A stretch of DNA of 64,000 nt from Halomonas nitroreducens (GCF_003966155.1 NZ_RXNS01000012.1:87566-151565), one strand, 5' to 3'; shown: positions 43,480-55,295, counted from the first letter of the stretch. Notes: a model not told the origin generated them from the letters alone. Made by a program: numbers and translations.

Positions 43480-44544
43480 ATGGACTCGATGACACAGGCC
43501 GCCCTGGGGGCGGCGATCGGCGGCACCGTGCTCGGTGGCCGCCTGGGGCGCAAGGCCGTGCTGCTCGGTGCGGCTTTGGGCACCCTGCCCGATCTTGACG
43601 TGGTGATCGACTACGGCGACGCCGTGGCCAACGTCACCCGACACCGCGGCTTCAGTCATTCGCTGCTCGTGCTGGCCGGGCTCGCCGCGGCACTGACGCT
43701 GCTCGCGGCGCGCTTCGCCCCGGCCCGGGACATCGGCCCGGGCCGATGGGGAGCCTTCTTCGGCCTCTGCCTGATGACCCATCCGCTGCTGGACGCCCTG
43801 ACCACCTATGGCACCCAGCTATGGTGGCCGCTGGAGGCGCCCCCCGTCGCCCGGCCGCTGGTGTTCATCATCGACCCGCTCTACTCGCTGCCGCTGCTGG
43901 TGGGCATCGCCGTGGCCCTGGCCACCGGCCGCCGCCGCGGGCCGGCCTGGGGCCTGGCCCTGTCCTGCGCCTACCTGGTCTTCGCCCTGGGTGCCAAGAC
44001 CCTGGTCGAATCGCGCCTCGCCCCGGCATTGGCCGAGCGGGGGCTAGAGGAGGCACCTCGGCTGGTGCAGCCCACGCCCTTCAACACCCTGCTGTGGCGG
44101 GCCACCGTGGTGGAGGGCGATCACTACCACGAGGCCCTGATCGGGGTGTTCGACGGCGACCGTCGCCCCGTGCTGGAGACCTATGCCCGGGGTGCCGACC
44201 TGGAGCGGGTGGCCCTGGACGCCCCGTCCGGACGGCGCCTCGACTGGTTCGCCGGCCCCTTCCTGCGCTACGAGGTCGAGAGGCATGACGGCCGGGAAAC
44301 CCTGGTGGCCACCGACCTGCGGCTGGGCTTCCCGGGCTTTCATCCCTTCCGCTACGGCCTCGCCCATCGCCAGGACCACGCCTGGCTGCCCCTCGCGCGC
44401 ACCGTCCAGCTGCCGACGCCGCCGGGCGACAGCCGGGCCGCCCTGTCCCGCCTGGCCGCGCGTATCCTGTCCCCGGAGCCGATGCTCTGCACCAGCCACT
44501 TCGTGCCCGGGCACTGGCTCGTCAGCGCCCCGGGCCAGTGCTGA
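43480..44544 (+). CDS. YdjM-like metal-dependent hydrolase, membrane protein (DUF457)
   Basis: The 354-residue protein has an N-terminal DUF457/LexA-controlled YdjM domain with metal-binding His/Asp: TQAALGAAIGGTVLGG, GTLPDLDVV, RHRGFSHSLL and LMTHPLLDALTTYGTQ. It contains four to five membrane helices over residues 10-175. A soluble C-terminal half (about 180-354) carries no motif I recognise. Function is unproven. It lies 24 bp after tag, so a DNA-damage context is possible but speculative. Confidence 0.9.
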   Translation: MDSMTQAALGAAIGGTVLGGRLGRKAVLLGAALGTLPDLDVVIDYGDAVANVTRHRGFSHSLLVLAGLAAALTLLAARFAPARDIGPGRWGAFFGLCLMTHPLLDALTTYGTQLWWPLEAPPVARPLVFIIDPLYSLPLLVGIAVALATGRRRGPAWGLALSCAYLVFALGAKTLVESRLAPALAERGLEEAPRLVQPTPFNTLLWRATVVEGDHYHEALIGVFDGDRRPVLETYARGADLERVALDAPSGRRLDWFAGPFLRYEVERHDGRETLVATDLRLGFPGFHPFRYGLAHRQDHAWLPLARTVQLPTPPGDSRAALSRLAARILSPEPMLCTSHFVPGHWLVSAPGQC

Positions 44545-44561
44545 GGATCAGGCGCCCCATA

Positions 44562-44597
44562 CGCCGAGGGGGTGGCACGATGGCCACCCCCTCGGCG
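44562..44597. terminator. Bidirectional hairpin between the YdjM-like gene and azoR
   Basis: A perfect 15-bp stem CGCCGAGGGGGTGGC/GCCACCCCCTCGGCG with a 6-nt loop lies between two convergent genes, with no T-tract. Confidence 0.75.
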
Positions 44598-44614
44598 CTG
44601 CCGCAGCCGGCGAG

Positions 44615-45217
44615 TCAGGCCAGGCGTTCGATCAGGTCGTCGATGGCCTGGCGCGCTTCCGCGAGAGCGGCGTCCCGCCGGGACTCGCCCATGGCGAGTC
44701 CCTCGGCGAACACCACGTCGACCTCGCGGATGCCCATCAGGCCGAGCATGCTCTTGAGGTGCGGGGTCTGGCTGTCGAGCTCGCTGCCGGCGTACTGGCC
44801 GCCACGAGCCGCCAGGATCACCGCCCGCTTGCCCTCGACCAGCCCCTGCGGGCCATTCTCGGTGTAACGGAAGGTCTTGCCGGCACGCATCACGCGGTCG
44901 AACCAGGCCTTCATCTGGGAGGGGATGCCCAGGTTGTAGAGCGGCACCGCCAGCACCAGGACGTCGTGGCCCAGCAGCTCCTCGATCAAGCCATCGGAGC
45001 GGGCCGCCAGCTCGCGCTGACCGGCCGAGCGCTCCTCGGCCGGCACCTGCCAGCTGGCGAGTTCCGGCTGGGTCAGGTGCGGCAGGTCGTCGGCCACCAG
45101 ATCGCGAGTGGTCACCTCGAGGCCGTCCACACCGGCGGCCTGGGCCTGGAAGTGCTCGGCCAGGCTCAGGGAGTTGCCGGCGAGAATGGAAGAGGTCAGA
45201 ACGAGGGCGCGGGTCAT
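44615..45217 (-). CDS. azoR: FMN-dependent NADH-azoreductase
   Basis: AzoR is a flavodoxin-fold quinone/azo reductase. The 200-residue product matches the family from VLVLTSSILAGNSLS-like start (ALVLTSSILAGNS, the FMN phosphate loop) through VLAVPLYNLGIPSQMKAWFDRV and AARGGQYAGSE to the C-terminal helix. ATG 45217 follows GGAG at good spacing. The leader holds a clear -10/-35 and two short palindromes, pointing to a dedicated repressor or activator. Confidence 0.95.
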   Translation of the reverse strand: MTRALVLTSSILAGNSLSLAEHFQAQAAGVDGLEVTTRDLVADDLPHLTQPELASWQVPAEERSAGQRELAARSDGLIEELLGHDVLVLAVPLYNLGIPSQMKAWFDRVMRAGKTFRYTENGPQGLVEGKRAVILAARGGQYAGSELDSQTPHLKSMLGLMGIREVDVVFAEGLAMGESRRDAALAEARQAIDDLIERLA

Positions 45218-45255
45218 GGCGATCTCCTTACCGGGTTAGCGAAGGAATGATCGTC

Positions 45256-45299
45256 ATTATATGTTCGCTTTTATCGTTGATAAGCGCAAAATTCTGCGC
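45256..45299 (-). promoter_or_regulatory. azoR promoter with overlapping palindromes
   Basis: Read on the minus strand, TTATCA (45278-45283) and a perfect TATAAT (45256-45261) are 16 bp apart. TTATC-GTT-GATAA (45271-45283) overlaps the -35, and GCGCA-N6-TGCGC (45284-45299) lies just upstream. The palindromes are candidate operators. Confidence 0.6.
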
Positions 45300-45320
45300 A
45301 TTTCTTTCGATTAAAACGAA

Positions 45321-46082
45321 TCAAGGTGCGATCCCCTGGCCACAGCCGCGATAGACCTCGTCGTTCAGGGTCAGTGTCACCCGCGCCGGCCAGGGCTGGC
45401 CGCTCATGTCGTCGAAGCAGGCCTTGGCCTCGATGCGCAGGGTGAACGGCCGCGCCGCCTGGCCACTGGCCAGGATCACCCGTCCGGCGCCGTTGTCCAG
45501 AGTGGTCACCCGATACGGCAGGCTCACCTGGCGATTGCCGTAGTCCAGGGACATGTCGATCTCGGGCACGTCGTTGGCCAGCTGGACGTGCCAGCCCGGC
45601 TCGTTGCCCCGGCCGTGGAACATCACCCCGGGATGCCCGTCCCGGGTGAGGGTGTCCATGGCGATGTCCTGCTGGCAGTCGAGTCGTCCCCGGGAGCTCT
45701 CCACCACCGCCTCGTCGCCCTTCAGCCAGACGCCAAGATCGCCCTGCTGATAGCGCTGGCCGCTGGCCACCACCGCCGGATCGAGGCGCACCGCCCCGTG
45801 GGTGGACCACAGGCGCATCTCCTCCTCACCCACGGCGGTGATCAGGCCCTGGGCCGGGGTGCAGCGCCAGCCGACCAGCCGGTCCGCCTCGCCGGGGAAC
45901 AGCAACGAGGGCAGCAGCGGTGCCTTGGGACCGACCTCGTCCTCGGCGCGATCGTCGGTCGCCACCTCCGGCGGCTCGGGAGCGGACTCGGGCGCCGGCG
46001 CGTTCACGTAGGTGACACAGCCGGACAGCCCCAGCGCCATCAGCATCGGCAGGGCAATCAGCAGAGACGGGACACGCGGCAT
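45321..46082 (-). CDS. MliC-domain lipoprotein fused to a COG3650-type domain
   Basis: The N-terminal part should inhibit c-type lysozyme and the C-terminal part is of unknown role. The signal peptide ends in lipobox LSGC (Cys22), followed by a Pro/Glu linker to about residue 60. An MliC domain spans about 72-137: cysteine pair C74/C136 and the ASGQRY...WLKGDEA motif, where S107 and K121 correspond to the Ser/Lys pair that contacts lysozyme. From about residue 150, GNEPGWHVQL and CFDDMSGQPWPARV...YRGCG match COG3650. ATG 46082 follows AAGGAGTC. It is downstream of metE but separated by terminators. Confidence 0.85.
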   Translation of the reverse strand: MPRVPSLLIALPMLMALGLSGCVTYVNAPAPESAPEPPEVATDDRAEDEVGPKAPLLPSLLFPGEADRLVGWRCTPAQGLITAVGEEEMRLWSTHGAVRLDPAVVASGQRYQQGDLGVWLKGDEAVVESSRGRLDCQQDIAMDTLTRDGHPGVMFHGRGNEPGWHVQLANDVPEIDMSLDYGNRQVSLPYRVTTLDNGAGRVILASGQAARPFTLRIEAKACFDDMSGQPWPARVTLTLNDEVYRGCGQGIAP

Positions 46083-46114
46083 GGCGATGACTCCTTGTAC
46101 GATGAGGTTCCTCG

Positions 46115-46160
46115 GCGCAACCGGCCCCTGTCGGCGATCCCCGACGGGGGCCGGTTGCGC
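46115..46160. other. Long hairpin upstream of the MliC gene
   Basis: A 14-bp perfect stem GCGCAACCGGCCCC/GGGGCCGGTTGCGC continues inward through a wobble and a TCGG/CCGA stem to about 20 pairs. It lies between metE and the MliC gene, in the leader of the latter. It may be a second terminator or a leader structure. Confidence 0.55.
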
Positions 46161-46165
46161 CCGCC

Positions 46166-46209
46166 ACAGAATAACAGCCGCCGGACGGTTTCGCTCCGCC
46201 CGGCGGCTG
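46166..46209 (-). terminator. Rho-independent terminator of metE
   Basis: On the minus strand a 10-bp stem CAGCCGCCGG/CCGGCGGCTG (with an internal 3-bp extension) is followed by TTATTCTGT. It starts 22 bp after the metE stop and is the most canonical terminator in this part of the window. Confidence 0.75.
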
Positions 46210-46230
46210 CCGTCATCGTGATGCCGACGT

Positions 46231-48537
46231 TCAGCCGTGGTGACGTCGCAGGACCCGGGCGGCCTCGACCATGTTGGCCAGCGCCGGCTCCACCTCCGCC
46301 CAGCCGCGGGTCTTGAGGCCACAGTCCGGGTTGACCCAGAGCCGTTCCACGGCGATGCGCTCGGCGGCCTTGTCCATCAGCGCCACCATCCAGTCGACCT
46401 CGGGAATGTTGGGCGAATGGATATCGTAGACGCCGGGCCCGATCTCGTTGGGGTAGTCGAAGTCACGGAAGGCATCGAGCAGCTCCATGTCGGAGCGGGA
46501 CGTCTCGATGGTGATGACATCCGCGTCCAGGGCGGCGATGGCGGCGATGATGTCGTTGAACTCCGAATAGCACATATGGGTGTGGATCTGGGTGGCGTCG
46601 TCGGCCACCGCGGCGCTGAGCCGGAAGCAGTCCACCGCCCACTCCAGGTAGCCCTGCCACTCGGCGCTGCGCAGCGGCAGCCCCTCGCGCAGCGCCGGCT
46701 CGTCGATCTGGATGGCGCTGATCCCCGCCGCCTCCAGGTCGGCCACCTCGTCGCGCAGTGCCAGGGCGATCTGCCGGCAGGTGGTGGCCCGGGGCTGGTC
46801 GTCACGCACGAAGGACCACTGCAGGATGGTCACCGGCCCGGTGAGCATGCCCTTCATCGGCCTCTCGGTGAGCGACTGCGCGTAGCGGCTCCAGCGCACC
46901 GTCATCGGCGCCGGACGGGCCACGTCGCCGAACAGGATCGGCGGCTTGACGCAGCGCGAGCCATAGCTCTGCACCCAGCCGAAGCGGGTGAAGGCGAAGC
47001 CGTCGAGTTGTTCGCCGAAGTACTCGACCATGTCGTTGCGCTCGGCCTCGCCGTGCACCAGCATGTCGAGCCCCAGGGCTTCCTGGCGGGCCACCGCCTC
47101 GGCGATCTCGGCCTCCATGCGCGCCTCGTAGTCGGCCGGCGACAACTCGCCGGCCTTGTGGGCGCGACGCGCCTGGCGGATCTCCGCGGTCTGCGGGAAG
47201 GAACCGATGGTGGTGGTGGGAAACAGCGGCAGGTCGAGGCGCCGGTGCTGGACACGAGCGCGTTCGGCATAGGGGCTCGCCCGCTCGCTGTCGGCGGCGC
47301 CCACCGCGGCCAGCCGCCCGGCCACGGCCGGGCGATGGATGCGCGGCGAGGCGCGCCGGGCGGCCAGCGCCACGCCGGCCTCGGCCAGCCGGGCCTCGTC
47401 CTCGGCGGTCAGGCGGGCGTCCAGGGCCCGGGCCAGCAGCACCGTCTCGTCGAGCTTCTGGCGGGCAAAGGCCAGCCAGCCCTTGAGCTCGGCGTCCAGC
47501 TCCGTCTCGGCGGCCAGGTCCACCGGGACATGCAGCAGCGAGCAGCTCGGCGCCAGCCACAGCCGCTCGCCCAGGCGGGCCGCCAGCGGCGCCAGGTGGC
47601 CGCGCAGCGCGGCCAGGTCGGCCCGCCAGACATTGCGCCCGTCGATCACGCCCAACGACAGCACCTTGTGGGGCAGCAGCCGGTCGACCACGGCTTCGAC
47701 CTGCTCGGGCGCACGCACCGCGTCCAGGTGCAGGCCGTCCACGGGCAGGCCCACGGCCAGCGACAGGTTATCGCCCAGGCCACCGAAATAGGTGGCCAGC
47801 AACAGCTTGACCGGCGCCGCCTGCAGGCGATGGTAGGCCCGCTCGTAGGCCTGCTTCCAGGCCATGGGCAGGTCCTGCACCAGGGCCGGCTCGTCGAGCT
47901 GCACCCAGGCCACGCCCTGCTCGGCCAGCCGCGTGAGCACCTGCCCATAGACCTCCAGCACCTCGTCGAGCAGGCTCAGGCGGTCCAAGGCCTCGGCCGA
48001 CTCGCCCCGGGCCTTGCCCAGCCACAGCCAGGTCAGGGGACCGGTCAGCACCACCTTGACCGCATGGCCACAGGCCCTGGCCTCATCGACCTCGTCGAAG
48101 AGCCGCGAGTCGGCCAGGCGGAAGCGCTGGCCTGGATGCAGCTCGGGGACCAGGTAGTGGTAGTTGGTATCGAAGTACTTGGTCATCTCGCAGGCCGCGG
48201 CAGGCTCGCCGCTGGGCGCACGGCCACGTGCCATGCGAAAGGCGGTGTCCAGGTCCACTTGGCCGCGGGCCAGTTCGTCGCCGGCAGCGAAGCGCTCGGG
48301 CACCGCCCCGAGCAGCGTGGAGACATTGAGTACCTGATCATAGAAGGCGAAGTCGCCCACCGTGACGAGGTCCAGGCCGGCCTCGCGCTGTGCCGCCCAG
48401 TGACGACGGCGCAGCTCGCGGCCCTCGGCTTCCAGGGCCGCACGCTCGCTCTCGCCCTTCCAGTAGGCCTCGGTGGCCTTCTTCAGCTCGCGGTCGGCGC
48501 CGATGCGCGGATACCCGAGTACATGAGCCAATGTCAT
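46231..48537 (-). CDS. metE: Cobalamin-independent methionine synthase MetE
   Basis: MetE transfers the methyl group of 5-methyltetrahydropteroyl-triglutamate to homocysteine with a catalytic zinc. The 768-residue protein has the duplicated barrel layout. The C-terminal zinc site is seen as [10 protein letters not shown] and [11 protein letters not shown] (His, Cys and Cys), and the homocysteine region is [16 protein letters not shown]. It is divergent from metR, the classic arrangement, and has a terminator downstream. Confidence 0.97.
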   Translation of the reverse strand: MTLAHVLGYPRIGADRELKKATEAYWKGESERAALEAEGRELRRRHWAAQREAGLDLVTVGDFAFYDQVLNVSTLLGAVPERFAAGDELARGQVDLDTAFRMARGRAPSGEPAAACEMTKYFDTNYHYLVPELHPGQRFRLADSRLFDEVDEARACGHAVKVVLTGPLTWLWLGKARGESAEALDRLSLLDEVLEVYGQVLTRLAEQGVAWVQLDEPALVQDLPMAWKQAYERAYHRLQAAPVKLLLATYFGGLGDNLSLAVGLPVDGLHLDAVRAPEQVEAVVDRLLPHKVLSLGVIDGRNVWRADLAALRGHLAPLAARLGERLWLAPSCSLLHVPVDLAAETELDAELKGWLAFARQKLDETVLLARALDARLTAEDEARLAEAGVALAARRASPRIHRPAVAGRLAAVGAADSERASPYAERARVQHRRLDLPLFPTTTIGSFPQTAEIRQARRAHKAGELSPADYEARMEAEIAEAVARQEALGLDMLVHGEAERNDMVEYFGEQLDGFAFTRFGWVQSYGSRCVKPPILFGDVARPAPMTVRWSRYAQSLTERPMKGMLTGPVTILQWSFVRDDQPRATTCRQIALALRDEVADLEAAGISAIQIDEPALREGLPLRSAEWQGYLEWAVDCFRLSAAVADDATQIHTHMCYSEFNDIIAAIAALDADVITIETSRSDMELLDAFRDFDYPNEIGPGVYDIHSPNIPEVDWMVALMDKAAERIAVERLWVNPDCGLKTRGWAEVEPALANMVEAARVLRRHHG

Positions 48538-48622
48538 GATGAAACCTTTTCTTCATGAATGATGGTGCACAGTCTCGCTAGCCACCACTCCTGAATCAAA
48601 CTAAACTTACTAATCTTCAACA

Positions 48623-48635
48623 TGAACAAAGCTCA
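48623..48635. promoter_or_regulatory. Candidate MetR-binding site
   Basis: TGAACAAAGCTCA matches the MetR consensus TGAA-N5-TTCA at 7 of 8 fixed positions. It lies 5 bp before metR in the 103-bp metE/metR gap. Other parts of the gap contain TTCATGAA at 48553 and TTCAACATGAA near 48616, which are not canonical. Confidence 0.45.
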
Positions 48636-48640
48636 GGATA

Positions 48641-49555
48641 ATGCTCGAACTCCGCCATCTTCGCACCCTGGTCGCCCTGCGCGATGCCGGCTCCCTGGTG
48701 GAAGCCGCCGAACGGGTGCACCTGACCCAATCCGCCCTCTCTCACCAGATCAAGGACCTGGAGGAGCGGCTGGGCAGCCCGCTATTCCTGCGCAAGACTC
48801 GTCCGGTGGAGTTCACCCGGGCCGGCCTGCGCCTGCTGACGCTGGCCGAGCAGATACTGCCTCAGGTGCGCATGGCCGAGCGCGACCTGGCACGGCTGGC
48901 CGGCAACGAGCAGGGCCGGCTGCACATGGCCATCGAATGCCACAGCTGCTTCCAGTGGCTGATGCCCACCGTGGATCACTTCCGCGATCACTGGCCGGAG
49001 GTGGAGATCGACATCCCCGGCGGCCACCACTTCGAGCCGCTGCCCGCCCTGGCCCGGGAACAGCTCGATCTGGTGATCACCGCCGACCCCCAGCCATTGC
49101 CCGGGGTACACTATGAGCCGCTGTTCCGCTACGAGGGGCTGCTCGCCGTGGCTCGCCAGCATCCCCTGGCCGGTCGTCCCTTCGTGGTTCCCGAGGATCT
49201 GGCCGAGGAGACCCTGATCACCTACCCGGTGGAGCACACGCGACTGGATGTCTTCACCCAGTTTCTCGACCCGGCCGGGGTCACGCCCCGAGAGGTGCGC
49301 ACCGCCGAGCTGACCATCATGATGATGCAGCTGGTGGCCAGCGGACGCGGCGTCTGCGCCCTGCCCAACTGGGCGCTCACCGAGTACCTCGAGCGGGACT
49401 ACGTGAAGGCCGTGCCGCTGGGCGAGCAGGGGGTGTGGAGCACGCTGTTCGCGGCGATCCGCGAGGAGACCCGTGATGCCCCCTGGATGGAGGACTTCCT
49501 GCGCACCGCCCGGGAGACTTCCTTTGCAGTGCTGGAGGGGATCAAGCCGGCCTGA
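48641..49555 (+). CDS. metR: LysR-type transcriptional regulator MetR
   Basis: MetR activates metE (and other met genes) with homocysteine as coinducer. The 304-residue product has an N-terminal winged HTH (LVALRDAGSLVEAAERVHLTQSALSHQIKDLE) and a LysR substrate domain from about residue 90, with the MetR-typical AIECHSCFQWLMPT and GVCALPNWAL. It is divergent from metE. ATG 48641 follows AGGA. The next gene, rstB, runs toward it with a gap of 7 bp. Confidence 0.95.
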   Translation: MLELRHLRTLVALRDAGSLVEAAERVHLTQSALSHQIKDLEERLGSPLFLRKTRPVEFTRAGLRLLTLAEQILPQVRMAERDLARLAGNEQGRLHMAIECHSCFQWLMPTVDHFRDHWPEVEIDIPGGHHFEPLPALAREQLDLVITADPQPLPGVHYEPLFRYEGLLAVARQHPLAGRPFVVPEDLAEETLITYPVEHTRLDVFTQFLDPAGVTPREVRTAELTIMMMQLVASGRGVCALPNWALTEYLERDYVKAVPLGEQGVWSTLFAAIREETRDAPWMEDFLRTARETSFAVLEGIKPA

Positions 49556-49562
49556 CCCGGCC

Positions 49563-51197
49563 TCAGGCGTCCGGGTGGGGATCGCGCTGCGGCAGCAGCA
49601 GTGTGAAGCGGGCGCCGCCCAGCGACGGGCTGGCATCCACCATGACACTGCCGCCATGCCAGGCCATGACCTTCTGCACGATGGACAGCCCCAGGCCATA
49701 GCCGCCGGAGCGCCGGGCGCGGCTGTCGTCGAGGCGAGCGAAGGGCTTGAAGATCTCGCTGCGCGCCGCCGCCGGCACGCCGGGGCCGTCGTCCTCCACG
49801 TCGATCCGCACCAGTCGCGGCTCACCGTGGATTCGGATCATCACCCGGGACTGGGCATGCCGGCAGGCGTTGGCCACCAGGTTCTGCAGGGCCCGCTGCA
49901 GGTAGCGGGGTTCCACCGCGGCCTCCACCTCCTCCCCCGGGGCCAGGCTGATGGCCAGCTGGCCATGCAGCGGGCGCAGCGCCTCGATGACCCGCTCCGC
50001 CATCAGCCGGCATTCCACCGGCGTGGTCTTCAGCTCGGCCCCGTTGGCCGCCTCGCTGCCCAGGCGCGCATAGGTGAGGATCTCGTCGACCAGGTCGTCC
50101 AGTTCGGCGATGTCGGTATCCACCCCCTGCAGCTGGCGACGCACCGCCGGGTCGTCGGTCATGTCCTCGACCATCTGCACCGCGAAGCGGATGCGCGCCA
50201 CCGGGGTGCGCAGCTCGTGGGAGACGGCCCGGATCATGTCCTGCTGGGCACGCAGCAGCGACTGTACCTGGGCCGCCATGCCGTTGAGGGCCATCCCCAG
50301 GCGCCCCACGAAGTCGCTGCCCTCGACCTTGACCCGGGTATCGAGTCGCCCCGCGGCGATCCGCGTGGCGGCGAGCTCGAGCCGTGCCATGCGCGCCTCC
50401 ACGCTGCGCACGATCAGGTAGATGATCACCGCCAGCACGCCGAGCAGCATCATCAGCAGCAGCAGCAGCAGCGAGGCGGGTAATGGCTCGAAGGCATACA
50501 GCGGCCCGACCTCCACCCACTGCGTGTCGCCGTCCTCGTCCGACAGGCGCAGGTACAGCGACATGGCCCAGCGCTGGGGCTGCAGGCGCACCACCACCTC
50601 GGTATCCCCCAGCTCGTCGAGCTGGCTGGGCGCAAGGCCCTCGGGCGGCATGTCGGAGAGTCGCAGCATGATCGCCGAGCTCTGCAGCATCGCGAGCTTG
50701 TCGCGGCGCTGGGCCGGCTCGGTGGCCAGCAGCCAGTCGCCGAGCAGCCGGGCCAGCCCCACCAGTTGGTGCTCGGTCAGGCTGGCCAGCTCGACCCGCA
50801 GCAGGCGAGGCTCGCCAGGTAACTTGCGCTGCAGCCGCCAGCCCTGGGCCTCCGTCCGGTGCGCCAGGGTATGGCCGGCGTCCAGGCGCGCGCCGGCGAA
50901 GTAGCCGACGGGCAAGTCGCGCAGGTCGTGGAGGGTCATGGAGATCTCGAGCCGCTCGCTCAGGCGCACCAGCCAGGCCCCGCGCTCCTCGCGGGGCAGG
51001 ACCGACAACTGGGCGGTGAACAGCGTCATCGGCGCGTCGGCCAGCTGCTCCTGGTAGTGCTGGCGGCGCACCTTGTCGACCACGGTGATGGCCAGCAGCG
51101 CCAGGGCGAAGATCATCACCAGCGCCAGCGCCATGAGGACATAGACCCGCAGAAAGGTGCTGTCGGCCAGGGCCCTTGGCAGGAGGCGGGAAGCCAT
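49563..51197 (-). CDS. rstB: Sensor histidine kinase, RstB-type
   Basis: The 544-residue inner-membrane kinase senses an unknown periplasmic signal and phosphorylates the partner RstA. It has a first membrane helix at about residues 15-40, a large periplasmic domain to about 235, a second helix near 238-262, a HAMP linker, the HisKA box AVSHELRTPVARIRF with the phospho-His, and HATPase motifs NLVANACRHA, DDGPGVP and SGGYGLGLSIV. Its start overlaps the rstA stop by 1 bp. RstB is inferred from the partner regulator. Confidence 0.92.
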   Translation of the reverse strand: MASRLLPRALADSTFLRVYVLMALALVMIFALALLAITVVDKVRRQHYQEQLADAPMTLFTAQLSVLPREERGAWLVRLSERLEISMTLHDLRDLPVGYFAGARLDAGHTLAHRTEAQGWRLQRKLPGEPRLLRVELASLTEHQLVGLARLLGDWLLATEPAQRRDKLAMLQSSAIMLRLSDMPPEGLAPSQLDELGDTEVVVRLQPQRWAMSLYLRLSDEDGDTQWVEVGPLYAFEPLPASLLLLLLMMLLGVLAVIIYLIVRSVEARMARLELAATRIAAGRLDTRVKVEGSDFVGRLGMALNGMAAQVQSLLRAQQDMIRAVSHELRTPVARIRFAVQMVEDMTDDPAVRRQLQGVDTDIAELDDLVDEILTYARLGSEAANGAELKTTPVECRLMAERVIEALRPLHGQLAISLAPGEEVEAAVEPRYLQRALQNLVANACRHAQSRVMIRIHGEPRLVRIDVEDDGPGVPAAARSEIFKPFARLDDSRARRSGGYGLGLSIVQKVMAWHGGSVMVDASPSLGGARFTLLLPQRDPHPDA

Positions 51198-51910
51198 CAG
51201 ATGTCCTTGACGAACAGATAGCCCTTGCTGCGCACCGTCTTGATCCGCTGCGGCTGGTTGGGATCGTCACCGATCTTGGGACGGATGCGCGAGACACGGA
51301 CGTCGATGGAGCGATCCTGGCCGTCGTACTTGATGCCCCGCAGCTGGGAGAAGATCTCCTCGCGGGTCAGCACCCGACCGGCATTGCAGGCCAGCAGCCA
51401 CAGCAGATCGAACTCGGCGCTGGTCAGGTCGATGCGCTCACCGGCCAGGAAGGCCTCGCGGGTCGAGTTGTCGATCTCCAGGTCGCCGAACGTCAGGCGC
51501 GGCTCATCGCTCACGGCACTCGGCTCGCGGCGGCGCAACAGGGCACGCATGCGCGCCAGCAGCACTCGCGGCTGGACCGGCTTGGGCACATAGTCGTCGG
51601 CACCCATCTCGAGGCCCAGCACCTGGTCCATGTCGTCGGTGCGGGCGGTGAGCATCAGGATCGGCCCGGCGTAGTCCGACCGTACCCGGCGACAGATCGA
51701 CAGGCCGTCCTCGCCGGGCAACATCAGGTCCAGGATCACCAGGTCCGGCTGCAGGGTGAGGATCCGCTCGACGCCGTTGGCACCGTCGGCCTCCAGAGTC
51801 ACCCGGAAGCCATTGGCCTCCAGGTAGTCGCGGGTCAGGTCGGCCAGCCGCTCATCGTCCTCGATGATCAGCACATGATCCTGCTCGTGGGGGTCAACGC
51901 TGTCGTCCAT
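51197..51910 (-). CDS. rstA: OmpR-family response regulator, RstA-type
   Basis: The 237-residue regulator has a receiver domain (acidic pocket IIEDDERL, phospho-Asp in LVILDLMLPGEDG, Lys in DYVPKPVQP) and a winged-helix DNA-binding domain (about residues 135-235). Agreement with E. coli RstA is close in ALEMGA-like EMGADDY, LLARMRALLRR, LRGIKYDGQDRSIDVRVSR and RIKTVRSKGYLF. In E. coli the system responds with PhoQ and low pH; whether that holds here is unknown. It is the upstream gene of the pair. Confidence 0.93.
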   Translation of the reverse strand: MDDSVDPHEQDHVLIIEDDERLADLTRDYLEANGFRVTLEADGANGVERILTLQPDLVILDLMLPGEDGLSICRRVRSDYAGPILMLTARTDDMDQVLGLEMGADDYVPKPVQPRVLLARMRALLRRREPSAVSDEPRLTFGDLEIDNSTREAFLAGERIDLTSAEFDLLWLLACNAGRVLTREEIFSQLRGIKYDGQDRSIDVRVSRIRPKIGDDPNQPQRIKTVRSKGYLFVKDI

Positions 51911-52091
51911 TCTTCTCTGCCTACCTCGACGGGCCGATGTTCAGGGACGCCGGCACTTTGCGACCGGCTTCGGCTAAAGGATACCCGACAAACCCCCGCT
52001 TCGCTCACCCATCCCCTCCGCGTCACGCCGTGAAAGGCCCAACCATGCGGGCTGGCAGGGAGGCCAAAACCACCCCCGGGAAGGACACAGC

Positions 52092-52111
52092 TCATCCACA
52101 AGTTATCCACT
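52092..52111. promoter_or_regulatory. Two DnaA boxes upstream of nrdA
   Basis: TCATCCACA (52092-52100) and TTATCCACT (52103-52111) each match the DnaA consensus TTATCCACA at 8 of 9 positions and are 2 bp apart in the same orientation. The E. coli nrdA promoter has a similar tandem pair, through which DnaA links dNTP supply to replication. Confidence 0.75.
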
Positions 52112-52139
52112 TGATGAGCGAGCCAAAGCACACTATCTT
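52111..52139 (+). promoter_or_regulatory. nrdA promoter
   Basis: TTGATG (52111-52116) and TATCTT (52134-52139) are separated by 17 bp. The -35 abuts the DnaA boxes and the -10 lies inside the first NrdR box, as expected for a repressed nrd promoter. Confidence 0.7.
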
Positions 52140-52174
52140 GTGCTCGACCTCGGCGAGGACACCACATCCTGTGC
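52128..52174. promoter_or_regulatory. Pair of NrdR boxes
   Basis: Two 16-mers, GCACACTATCTTGTGC (52128-52143) and ACACCACATCCTGTGC (52159-52174), match the NrdR consensus ACACWATATATWGTGT at 13 and 11 positions. They start 31 bp apart, about three helical turns, which is the spacing NrdR needs. They cover the -10 and the probable transcript start. Confidence 0.8.
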
Positions 52175-52260
52175 CATAGCAACCACTCTCACAGCTGTCA
52201 ACCGTCGCCGTCCGGCGGCCTTCGACCACCCGACACATCAAGGTAGGGAACCCCGGCGCC

Positions 52261-55170
<2,910 letters not shown>

Positions 55171-55295
55171 CGACCACGAAGGAAGGGGGAAGGCGGCGCT
55201 GCGCGCCGATGAAGAGGCAAGGCTCACGCCCCCCCTCTTCCGCCCGAAGGGCGCTTCCTTCTTATCTCTTCCACCTCCGAGGAACGAGGAAGAAC

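Larger units (their letters stand above)
51911..52260. other. rstA/nrdA divergent control region
   Basis: The 350 bases contain no gene. The nrdA-proximal half carries the DnaA boxes, promoter and NrdR boxes listed separately; 51911-52090 should hold the rstA promoter, but I cannot place it with confidence. Confidence 0.7.

Noticed and set aside
46237..48558. 773-codon frame antisense to metE
   Set aside because: Shadow of metE; repeated Gly/His/Gln-rich text without any domain.
55241..55253. CGCCC-GAA-GGGCG hairpin between nrdA and nrdB as a true terminator
   Set aside because: The stem is only 5 bp and nrdB must be co-expressed with nrdA; at most it tunes the ratio.
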